DNA of 64,000 nucleotides from Agrypnia vestita (Eukaryota > Arthropoda > Insecta > Trichoptera > Phryganeidae). Under the pieces are notes generated by a model. The model saw only the letters and a list, made by a program, of their open reading frames with translations. It ran no database searches and was not told the origin of the DNA. The translations under genes were made by a program, and so were the position numbers. The stretch spans positions 45,046 through 109,045 of the forward strand of contig JADDOH010004035.1 of NCBI GenBank assembly GCA_016648135.1, written 5' to 3'. Positions 46,305 through 58,300 of the stretch are shown one piece after another; position 1 is the stretch's first letter, and each line of letters begins with the position of its first letter.

Positions 46305-49300
46305 CTGAAAATTTATTAATTGATTAATAAAAGAAAACATTGAACAAAAAGAGTTACCATATCAATTATTCAGTTCCATTAGAATATCAGTTCATTTGAA
46401 AAAAAATTACCAAAACCCTTGATTACAGAACTTTCAAACTCAATCACATATTACATATATGATTTACAACAAATACAAAAAAACCTCATAGGTTTAAATA
46501 TCTTTTCAATTTGATGTATTATGTGCAATATGTATTTCTAAAATTTATTTAATAGTTTTAATGCCTCTAATTCGGCCAGGAAGAATTGGATTACTCATTT
46601 AGCAATAAAATACAAATTTATATATTTAAATAACAAGTATGAAAAGCACACATGTCATCTTATTAAATGTAATACCTTCTGAACTCAGGTTTAATTTCTA
46701 TGATTGGATTATTCATTGTTTTAAATCATCTATAAGAAGTATTTTTTTGAGTATTGTTGCAAGTTTGCAAAGTGACAGTTGTGTTTGTGCTTGCTCTCTT
46801 GGATAATTACTTATTTTGGATAAAACAGATATTTATAACCTTTTTTTCCCTTTGTATTTAGTTTATATTTTGTTGTATTGTAGCATATTAACGAATTTCC
46901 GTTTCTACATCCTTAATGGAGGACTTAAGACCTCCGGATCCTCCGGATCCCCCTGATCCTCATCCTTCACCATCTACCATAAGAGGAATTTCGCGTTTTC
47001 CTTTGGAGGACTCGGATTCCTCAGAAGATTCCTCTTTTTCAGCTTTTAAAAAAAGGAAAATTGAAAAAAGATCTTCAAAAATAAGACCTAAGCCCTCTAC
47101 CATCGTTGCGTCTCCTCCTATCTCCCCTACGCCTTCAATAATCCCAGCTTTAGAGCCTTCTTCTGCTCCTCAGGGTCCTCTTCCTCATCCTCAACTGTTG
47201 TACTCTGATTCAGCAGTATCCCCTTTTCTGGTCTATGTTCAGAGAACAGAACGAGGTACAATCCACCCAATCGATTTTGGTAAACATATTTTGCAACAAA
47301 AAACAAAAGGCATTCGCCCAGATGGTATTAAGGCAGAAGGTAGATATAAAATCTCTGTTGAATTTGAATCAGGAGCTTTGGCAAACAATTTTGTATCAAG
47401 TTTTACCAACTCACAAAATAATAAATTCAAAGCTTACGTTCCATCCTTTAATGTTACCCGCCTGGGTCTCGTACGTGGCATATCCGTTGATCTTTCAGAG
47501 GAAGAAATAATTTCATATATCTCTACTTCACAAAATATTGGTAAAGTTGTAAAGGCTAGACGCCTAAACTATAAAGATACTTCCTCTGGTACTGTCACAT
47601 GGAAACCATCACAAACAGTGGTCCTCACTTTTGAAGGCCAAACCCTTCCTTCTCACGTATATCTCTTGTACAATTCTCTGCCGGTAGAACTGTACACTTT
47701 CCCAACCATTCAGTGTTATAATTGTCTCCGCTATGGACACTCTAAGGTGACATGTAGATCCTCTCCTCGATGCTTCAAGTGCGGTGAAAATCATCTTACC
47801 AATCAATGCCCAAATCCTCCCGATGTCCCCACCTGCGTGAACTGTTCAGGTAATCATACGGCGACTAGTTTTTCATGTCCAGAATTAACCAGACAAAAAA
47901 ACATAAAACAATATATGGCCGCCAATAATGCATCATATTTTCAAGCATCCAAAATTTTCTCGATTTCCAAAAAATCATTTGCCAATGTCTCATCTCAACC
48001 TCCCGTTACTCAAACTCCCCAGAGTTGCCTCTTTACACCTAATCTTCCTGCTACCTCTTTCCGTAAAACCGTATACCATAATCCTAAATCAAAAGTTCCT
48101 AGCTCTCCGGGATATGACAGACAAGGACATAATGATCAACTGTTCTCTTATAGTTCTAACCCATCCAATGTCATTACTTCTAATATTAGCCAACCAACAA
48201 AAACTCCTACTCTTCCACCATCTACTCCCCTGTCAAATGCCATTAGCAATGAAAATTCTTCTTTTATTCAGACTTTACTTATGATACTCATTAATTTAAT
48301 TTCTAATAGCAATTCTTTACCGTCCAACGCTGCTTCTATAATTTCATCTCTTAACTCCCTTCATAATGGCCTCCGATGTTCAAATCCTTCAGTGGAACAG
48401 CCGTAGTGCTGTTTGTAATAAACATGAAATAGTTTCTCTACTAAAAACTTACAATATAGATATAGCAGCAATATCAGAGACCTGGTTTAAGCAGAACTAT
48501 CTGTTTAAGATCCCAGGATTCTCCTGTCTCAGGGATGACCGTCCAGACGGCAAGGGCGGAGTAGCCCTACTTATAAAAAATTCCTTTTCCTTTTCTCAAA
48601 TCCCTCTTCCGTCCTTTCCCTCATTCCAAATAGTAGGTGCTAAAGTCAATGATGTGGGATATGTTTCAGTATACTGCCCCCCCAATGGCACATTCGACAT
48701 TGATGCTTGGAACTCAGTTATCTCTCTTCTTCCTTCTTCTTTTTTTATTCTTGGAGATTTCAATGCTCACTCTCAGTCATGGGGCAGTGCGTTTTGTGAT
48801 CGATCTGGAACTAATATTATTTCATTCATTGACGATAATAACCTAATTATCCTCAATGATGGCTCTCCCACTAGGTTCAGTTCCCCGTCTCAACGAGCCA
48901 GTGCGGTGGATCTGTCTATCTGTTCCAATTCCTTAGCAGCGTCAACCAGTTGGTCAATACTAGGAGATCCACACTCTAGTGACCATTTCCCTATAATCCT
49001 CTCATTTGTCTCAAAATCACCCAAATCTCCTGTAAAAAGAGTTCCTAAATTTAATTTTAAAAAAGCAAATTGGAACCACTTCCGCGAACTCCTTGAATCC
49101 TCTACCGCTCCCCTCCCTTTGCATATTACCTCTGAGGAAATTCAATCAACATTTTCTCAATTAATTTCAATTATCCAACATGCAGCAGACAAAAGCATCC
49201 CAAAATCAAACCCTAACCCAAAATTCCCCGCCTCTCCCCCCTGGTGGGACGAAGAATGTACCCAGGCCGTAAGAAGGCGTAAAACTGCTATATCTACCTA

Positions 49301-52300
49301 CAAAAAAGATATGAGTATGGCTAATTACTTAGTTGTCAAAAAAACTCAGGCTCAAACCAAAAAATTTTTAAGGAAGAAAAAAAGAAAGGGTTGGCAACAG
49401 TTTTGTACTTCTATATCCCCCACTACTCCTATTTCTACTGTATGGACAATGATCCGTAAGTATCGCTCATCTTTTATTCCTTCCGTTAAACGGTCTTCCA
49501 ACAATCTATGGCTAGGAGTGTTTGCTGACAATCTGGCACCTCCACATGTGCCTCATATCAGTGAATCTCCATCTTTAACTCATTTTTCAAGTCCCACGTC
49601 TTGGTTGGATGCTCCTTTTGCTATTCAAGAATTAACCTATCCTCTTCAAAACCTTAAAAATTCCTCGCCCGGGCTGGATAAAATATCCTATATCATGATT
49701 CAACATTTTCCCACCTCCACTTTAAATTATTACTTATTTGTCATTAATAAAATATTTGAAACTGGACAAATTCCTGAGGAATGGAAAGCCCAATTGGTTC
49801 TCCCAATCCTAAAACCAAATAAAGACCCAGATTTTGGATGCTCTTACCGCCCAATAGCCCTATCTTCTTGCATGCTGAAGGTGGTTGAACATATGATTAA
49901 AAACCGTATTGATTGGTATGCAGAACATAATGAACTCCTTTCGTCCTCTCAATTTGGTTTTCGCAAAAAGAAATCTGTTTTTGACAACCTGAGTATTCTT
50001 ACCTCAGATATTAGAATATCTCTTTCTCTCGGTAAGTGTACTGCAGCAGCCTTTATTGACATTCGTGGTGCGTATGACAATGTGAGCCCTATCTTATTAA
50101 AATATAAGCTTATAAAACTGGGTCTTCCATTAAAATTAGTACAACTAGTCTTTAATATTTTATGTGAAAGGACGATCTTAATAGATGGTCCGTCTCATAA
50201 ATTAATCAGAAATCTTTGGAAGGGACTCCCGCAAGGTTCGGTCCTCAGCCCCCTTCTGTATAGTTTATTTACTGCTGACCTTGAAGAGTCCATTCGAGAG
50301 ATATGCTCCATACTCCAATACGCGGATGACATAGCAATTTACTGCTCTGATAAGGATATACATGTTGCTTTAAAGAAGCTTGCTAGAGCTCTCTCGGGGC
50401 TCAACTCCTGGCTTATCTCCAATGGACTCGAAATGGCCCCCTCAAAAAGTCAGGCCATAGTTTTCTCAAGAAAACATCGTATTTCCCAGACGTGTGTCAC
50501 ATTTGATGGCTTCAGTATCCCACTCGCCAATGAAATAAAATTTTTAGGCATTATCTTCAATAGAAAATTAAATTGGGCCTCCCAAGTAAACTCCATGGTC
50601 TCTAAGTGCGAAACGAAATTGAACCTCCTCCGTGCGACATCAGGTGTATGGTGGGGATCTCATCCTTTAACTCTGAAACTCATGTATAATGCCTTTATCC
50701 GGAACCATATAGATTATGCTAGTTTTTTGCTTGATCCTCTTCCGAAATATTTAGGAATAAAACTAGACAAAATTCAGTCAAAATGCTTGAGGTTGATTAT
50801 TGGAGCCATGAGATCATCTCCGATTAATGCATTGCAGGTGGAAACATTGGAGCCCCCTCTCGCAATCAGAAGGCAATATTTAGCTGACAATTTTACTATA
50901 AAGTGTTTCAGGGTCCCCAACCACCCTATTCTTGCTATTTCTCAATCCCTCCTTGATCTCACAAAGTCAAGTGCATATTGGAAAGGCAAAACTCCTCCTC
51001 TTTTGACTCGGAGCTTCTCCAGATTGGGGAGTTTCATCCCTCGAGTTCAATCAAACCCTGTTCTCCCTATCTACAAATTTCCTTTTTCTAATCACATTTT
51101 TTCCCCTAAAGTCATTTCCTTGGGAATTGACAAATTCACTCCTAACCCTAAGAGAATATTTTCTGAAATAATAAATAAAGAATGGTATGGCTGGACTCAA
51201 ATTTTCACTGACGGATCCAAACTCCAGGCAACCGGCTGTACGGGTGCTGCGTTTTATTGTCCAAATGATGGTATCCAAGGTATATTTCAACTCCCTAAAG
51301 AGACATCCATTTTTACTGCTGAGTGCTTGGCAATCCGAGAAGCGCTAAAATCATGTAAACCAAAACAATCAAAGAAGTGCCTTATTCTTTCAGATTCCTT
51401 AAGTTCTCTGCTCAAAATTAAATCCAGCCCCTTTCGGCACCCTGATGATCAGATCTGCATGGAAATTCGGAGTATAATTCACGACCTTTCCTTGGATAAA
51501 TTTGAAATTGTTTTGGCTTGGATTCCGAGTCATGTAGGCATCCCTGGTAATGAAATGGTAGACTCGCTGGCTAAAAATGCAATCTCACAGGGGGATGCCA
51601 CATTTTCCACTATTCCAGTGAGCGATCTTTTCAATATTACAAGAAACGATGCCGCACTTCAGTGGCAGTCTCATTGGGACCTCACTAAAATGTCAAAAGG
51701 TCGACACTACGCCGCTATTCAGCCACTTATCCCATCTCGAACCTGGTTTCACAGGATCAGATTGAGCAAGAGGGAGACTTCAATGGTTTGCCGAATGCGT
51801 CTGGGTCATTGCTCTATCCGCTTACACCTTGCAAAAATTCATGTTCTTAACTCCTCAATCTGTGAGTGTGGACAAGAGGAGGAGGATTTGAACCACTTGT
51901 TTTTCAATTGCATTTTAAATGTCGGTACTCAGTCCCTACTCCAGGATCTTGCAGATCTTAATGTCCCTTTCCCTACAAATATCCAGCTCTTGCTTACAGA
52001 CTGCCGACGGGAAGTATTAAAAGTGTTACTACGATTTTTAGAGAGTAATTGCATTGAGCTGTAATGTTTATGTCGATGACCTATTGACTAGTTTTTGGCA
52101 ATAACATCCTTTTACTGGGTGACAAGCCATTAAATTTAAAAAAAAAAAATAAAAAAAAAAAAAAGTATTTTTTTCATACAAATGAAATTTTATATTTCAC
52201 TTATTGAAGGCTAATTTTATAATATACAATAGAATCTCATTAATTCGAAATTCAAGGGACCCACAAAAATATTTTGAATTATTTCGGAACTCAGTTAATA

Positions 52301-55300
52301 CGAGTTTCGAGCTACAAAAAAAAATTGGGGGAAATGGTATTATGAAATTTGCCAAAAATCGTGAAACTCATGAAAAAAACAATTCATTTTGTGAAAAACG
52401 TCTGTATTTTTTGCATATTTTAAGAAATCATTTCGAAAATGCAATGTTTTTTATGCTAATACAAAAATCGCGACATTTCTATTACTTAAGTACCCAATAT
52501 TGACATATTTGTTGTTTTCACTTGCGAAAAAATTGAAAATTTTTTCTCAATTTTGTCAATTTTAATAAAAATCTAATTATGTATATGAACTAAACTGTAT
52601 TGATTTACGGCACAAGGGGCTAAAAATTATTTCGGATATTGGTAATGTTATTAATAAATTTTTTGGAATTATCGAAATTAACCTAGTATGAAATTAATAT
52701 TTTGGGACTTGTGGGGTCGAAAAATTTCGAATTATGGCGAATTTCGAATTATCAGGATTCAAATTAATGAGGTTTGACTGTATTATGTAAAATAAATTAT
52801 GCAATTAAATTTGAATACGTCCTTAGGTTTCACGGCCGTTCAGAATCTTCTGTGTATAGTTTTCTAGGAATTCTGCCATGTATATGTGACCTCTCTGGCC
52901 AATGTGACATCAGCCCTGATGATGTCACATCAGCCCTGATGATGTCACATCAGCCCTGATGATGGACCCTGCAATGGGATCCGAAACGTTGGCCAGAGAG
53001 GTCACATATACACGGCAGAAAACTATAAACAGAAAATTTGAATACAATAATATTGTACATATTCTAGGGGTGTGTGTGGATGTGCATGTATGCAGCATAG
53101 ACTATAGAGTCTTATATGCCTTAGAGTCTTATATAGATATATGACTCTAAGGCAAAGTTTCATCAGTGTATATGTATATGCAGACTAAGTGTAGAGAGAA
53201 AAAGACCAAGTATTTTCCAAAACATGTTATTAATTAATGTTAATGAAATTTGTATCATAACTGTGTGCTCCTTACTCACATATTATTAAAATTTTCTTTA
53301 AATACAAATTTTTGTATAACATTTAGTAATTTACTCTTAAGGGATTCATGAAGATATTTTCATATCGAGAGTCTCCAAACGTCATAAAATAGTCACCTCT
53401 ATGTCATGGAATTAAATATTGTTGAAACAAAAATTTATCTGTGCCATGCACTCATAGACTGCGAAAAACTGTCTATGGATATGAAAATATTGAATTTGTT
53501 TATGTACGGGAGTATGAGAATGGATAGATATGAGATTATCTCCTTATTTTCATTTAATAGAAGCACGAAGGCACAAACCTTATTTTAGTGTTATGAGAAT
53601 GGAGTTCATATCTTTCGAGAAATGTCAATTTAATATTTAAGAAGAAAGATCTGAATATAATAATGTCATTTATTAGCTTGGTTATTTTGCATTTTTTTTT
53701 TACATTTATTTTTTTATTTTTTAGTTTGCAGTAAAAACATTTTAGTTTGCAAAACATTTATTAGTTTGCAGTAAAAAATATGACACGCACAATTAGAAAA
53801 GTGCAAAATTTTAACAAAATCGACTTGATACTTTTTGAGATATCATCTCTAAGAGTCTGAAAAGTGGAGTTTCAAGAAAAACACAAAAGATTTTTTACCT
53901 ACCACACTAGCTTCAATAACTCATCCAATCCTTAGAATTCTTAGAATTAGATGAGTTATTGAGCAATAGAAAAACGCAAAAGATCATTTTCCTAGCACAC
54001 TAGTTTCATTGTTCCCTCTTCTCTCTGAAGAATTCTTCGAATTCTTAGAATTTTTGAATGAGTACTCAAATTATTCGTAGAACTTCAAGTTATAAGACAA
54101 ATAAAATGAAACGATTTTTCTAAAATGTCAAGGTGGTGTAATTTCTTAAGTGCTATGTAGAAAATTAAATAAAAACTTACCATCATGGACTTCCCAAGAT
54201 GGAAGGGATGGTCCATCTGCATGGCAAGGTACCTGATGACCACGGGGTGGACGAGGTAAGCACAGTACGTTACTCTGGAGAATGGATACAGGATTGTGGC
54301 TGACAACAAGGTGTTTATGTATCCTGTAAACATTGGTAGGCTTGAGAGCATAAAACATTTGAGAAATATTCTTGTTAGACGCTTGTGTTCTTTATGCATG
54401 TTTACCAGTTTTTACGAAGAATTAAATATCCATCCTTGGTGTACGGGCTCACAAGTTTACTAAGTTATAATATATGTATTTGTTTAAGACATTTTTATTG
54501 AATAATTTATATAGTATCAACAAAAATAATGTACCTAGTAAAAAAAATTGTGTTAAAGTGAAATTAGGTATTGTTTCATTAGTAATATAGTTTGCAGTAA
54601 AATATTTGACACGCACAATTAGAAAAGTTCACGCTTATATAAATACGGCCATAACTATTAAATCTCTCATTTTTTATATGTTTAGATTATATTTACATAT
54701 GTTCAATAAAATGTAAATACATATATAAAATGTAAATACATATATTAAATATAGTACTTATATAATATCAACGGTCCTAACATATACTGTCGAATCTGCA
54801 AAAAATCGATTTTAGTTTTACTATTTTAAATGATCCAATTTACTCTACATTTTCGGATAAAATGGTTTACTTTTCCCTTATTAGGTGTATACTTTCTTTT
54901 TTATAACTTTGTCGAAAACATAGAGTAAATTGAATTTTTTAAGACAGTAAAATGGAAAAATAATTTTTGCAGATTTGACAGTATACATAGGGACATCGAT
55001 ATTATAATATAATTCTAATGAGTATAAGTTTTCATATAGGTACATAATATAATGTAGTACATTACCAATATTAGAATATAAGAAAAGAATAAAGATCTTC
55101 ATAAAAAAATTATTTTATTAATTTATTATGTTTCGATTTAAACCAGTTTGTGCACTAGAAATGCATGCGTTTAAAATACACTCTAGAAGGTATGTGTGAC
55201 CTGTATAGCAGGCGCGTGCAGTGAGTACATTGAAGCATGACTTGCGCAGACATATATTCTGGAATAAAACATCAAAATAAAATATTTATTTGACAGGATA

Positions 55301-58300
55301 TTATGATATCTTAAAATCTGAATAATCCCAATTATAATAATTTCGTTGTCTGTCTGTCCGTCTGTCTGTTCTTTGTAAATTCATGTAACGTCAGTAATTT
55401 CTTTATAGTATAAAACCTTGTTTTCTCTTTTTTTTTATAAATAAATAATGCTTATTCTTTAGGAACCGACATGTAAAAGTAAGGTCATTTTTGACGAGTT
55501 ACAACTAGTGTTATAATAATTCTGACGGGAATATTACGAAAAATATCTTTTAATTTGATTTTTTTCAAAATATGTGCTTATGTTAATGTCATGCTTCAAT
55601 GTTCTCACTGCACACCTCTGCTGTATAGATATTTTCCCACCTTCATAACACTAGAAATATGAAAAATGCACTCTATAGCGTATACATGATCTATGTAGAC
55701 ATTTTCCCACCTCCATAACCTGTGGAACAAGCGACGACTATCCACGCCACGGCTAGCGCCCAGGTCGTATGGGAAAGAGAGCTGTAGGCCGCAGCAGCCA
55801 GTGGCGACAGCTGAGTATTGTAGAGGCCATAAACGAGACAAAGCAGCGCCAAACTGGATAGAAGCCAGCCCGCTATCACCACGATCTGGGAAAATAAAAA
55901 CGAATGAGGGGCAATTGGGTGATAACCACTAAATAAATGCTGAATGCGTGCAATGCTGAATGTACCTACCAGTCATAAATAACCAATACGCCGGCTGCAT
56001 GTACCAGCGTACTCCCAGCCAGCTCCCCTTGTGGACTAAACTATTCCACTTTACCTACTGAAGTCCACATATTGCCACGAGACATTCTTCTGTGTATAGT
56101 TTTCTGGGATATTCTGGACCACTTTCACACACACACGGCAGAATATCCCAGAAAACTATACACAGAAGATTCTGAACGGCCGTGAAAACCTAAGGACATT
56201 TTTGCCACGAGACATGTTTGGTCTTGTGAACAATTGTTTCTTCACGCTTTCATTCCTCTATCCTTCTAATTCATCCGTATTAGCACTCATCACACACGCT
56301 ACAACAAGTCAATGCACATCCAAACAATATTAGCCCTAGATCAAATATTAAAAAGTTTCACCATTAGATTAGCTTCCAGTACCTACTGTTCTTAGCATGT
56401 CATTATTAAACTTATACATTCATTACATTATAATGTATCTCTGATAGATTAGAATGCCTATACAGTCTTCAAGCTCCATATACTCCACAAATGTTTTTTT
56501 GCTTTAAATCATATTTTTCATCCAAAACCACAAAAAATACCGAAGAATAAATCAATGAATGAAAATATATTGACATAAGATCAGGTTGTAAATGATTTCA
56601 TATAAACTGGGCATGACCATGAAAATTCCATTAAGTAAATGACATTATTAATGGTACATCTGAGATATATAAATACAGTGGAATCATAAGTCAAATACTG
56701 CTCAGCAATCCCTTGATCGTAATATTAAATTAAAATTAATAAATGATTTTATTATTTTTTATACCTTGGACATCCGAATTCTACAATTGGTTTTAAATAG
56801 GAGCCATCCAGCTGCCATTCCCACCAAGTACGGACCCAGCCTGGTCCAAGGCTTGTCGTAGATCTTGTCAAACAGTGCGAGGGGGTCGTCAGTGGAGGGC
56901 ATGTGGTTATTGGACCAAGCAATGTAGCCTGTGGTGAACCAGGATGACACCAAAAATAATGCAAATGTCACCGCCGCTGTTTTGAAGTGACTGAAATCAT
57001 GAGCAATTGTTAGACCTACTATGCTAATTTGATTTAAATTCATCAAGGCTGATTGAGCCTACCTTTACTTACCAATACTTATTTATTCATGATTTAGGAC
57101 TTATGACTTTAGATAGGCCTTATTATAAACTGCTTAGATAGGCATTATGATAAACCAAATACAATATAAATGTGAGAAAAAGGCACAAATGTGCAAATTA
57201 ACGAAGCTACTCAAATTTATCACTTTATCTTCCTCTCTTAACACATCAGTTTTGTTTTCCTAGAGAGGCAGCATATGTTCATCTAATTCAAATATAAGTA
57301 GAATTGTCTAAATAAATAAATAAAACTCCCATGCAAAGACTCAAGTTTAGTAAACTTATATTATATTTAGCTGGGAGTTTTTTGCTTCCTTTATTTTTAT
57401 TACTGATCTCTCTTATATTAACAAATTTTTTAGTATTTTTTTTAAATAAATTACACAATCTTTTAATTATCAATATACTCAAATCTAATTTAAACAAAAG
57501 CTTAAAAACAAGAAAAGCTTTAATTTGAACTAACTCAATAATAAAAGTAGGTATTTATATTGTAGGGAGCGTTCTTGTTTCTTCATTGAACATTTTATTA
57601 CACTTATCAATAATCAAGTGCTTACAAGTATGTATTAATACAATTAAAACGAATTGGATTTTAACTCGATGCTCAAGTTCCACAACTCCTGAGGAACTTT
57701 GACATAGAATTTTTATATAAGAACTTGAGCCAATACAACACTGAGTTAAATAACTATTTACACAGGCCATTAAAAAGCACTATAATAGTATGTGCTGGCA
57801 TAATTGAAAAAGTATTAAGCCATGTATTCACTAGGGGACAAATTACGAAACATTCCGCGCGGCACGTCGCATCAACATCTACGCTCGTGTTTCGGGGACA
57901 ATGACGCGGTCATTTGACGTGTACACACCGGAACTCGCATATCTTGTCGCGGAAATGTCACCCGATGAGGTTATGATGACAGCTGCGGTATCTCATTTGG
58001 CGAAAACGGGGTTCCGCGCAATTCGAAATGTTTTTTTGGGTCGCAATTTCAAATTTATGAGGTTTTACTGCAGTAAATCGAATATTACATTATTGAAAAC
58101 ATGGCTTTATAACTTCCAAAACTCTTCTCAAAAGATTTCGGCCAAACATGGTACATCTGCTTTTTTACTTTTGCGACATTTATTATCTACTATAATATGA
58201 ATTTATAACTAAGCAGACTTTACAATTCCATAGTAATCATCACAGTCACAATTAAAATAGTCAAACTTCAGACACATTTTACGACAGAAGCTCACTCGCA

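Larger units (their letters stand above)
46737..52174 (+). mobile_element. Full-length I-like non-LTR retrotransposon with target duplication
   Basis: AAGTATTTTTTT at 46737-46748 is repeated at 52163-52174 after the poly(A)-like tail (52140-52164, interrupted by one T). Ten bases are unambiguous, because the two leading As merge with the tail. Between them lie a 167-nt 5' UTR (46749-46915), ORF1, ORF2 and a short 3' UTR. Both frames are uninterrupted. ORF2 carries endonuclease, reverse transcriptase and RNase H, a combination of the I group (I, Nimb and relatives) of non-LTR elements. Inserted antisense in the last intron of gene A. Intact frames, tail and duplication indicate a young and possibly active copy. 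Confidence 0.9.
54324..55710 (-). other. Intron with two inverted-repeat elements
   Basis: Contains the elements at 54774-54994 and 55203-55626. Other frames (54881-55102) are explained by them. Confidence 0.5.

Noticed and set aside
52921..52962. CRISPR-like short tandem repeat
   Set aside because: Only three contiguous palindromic units without spacers, inside a eukaryotic fold-back element.
57901..58200. 99-codon plus-strand frame in an intron of gene A
   Set aside because: No motif. Probably part of a GC-richer repeat; no evidence for a nested gene.
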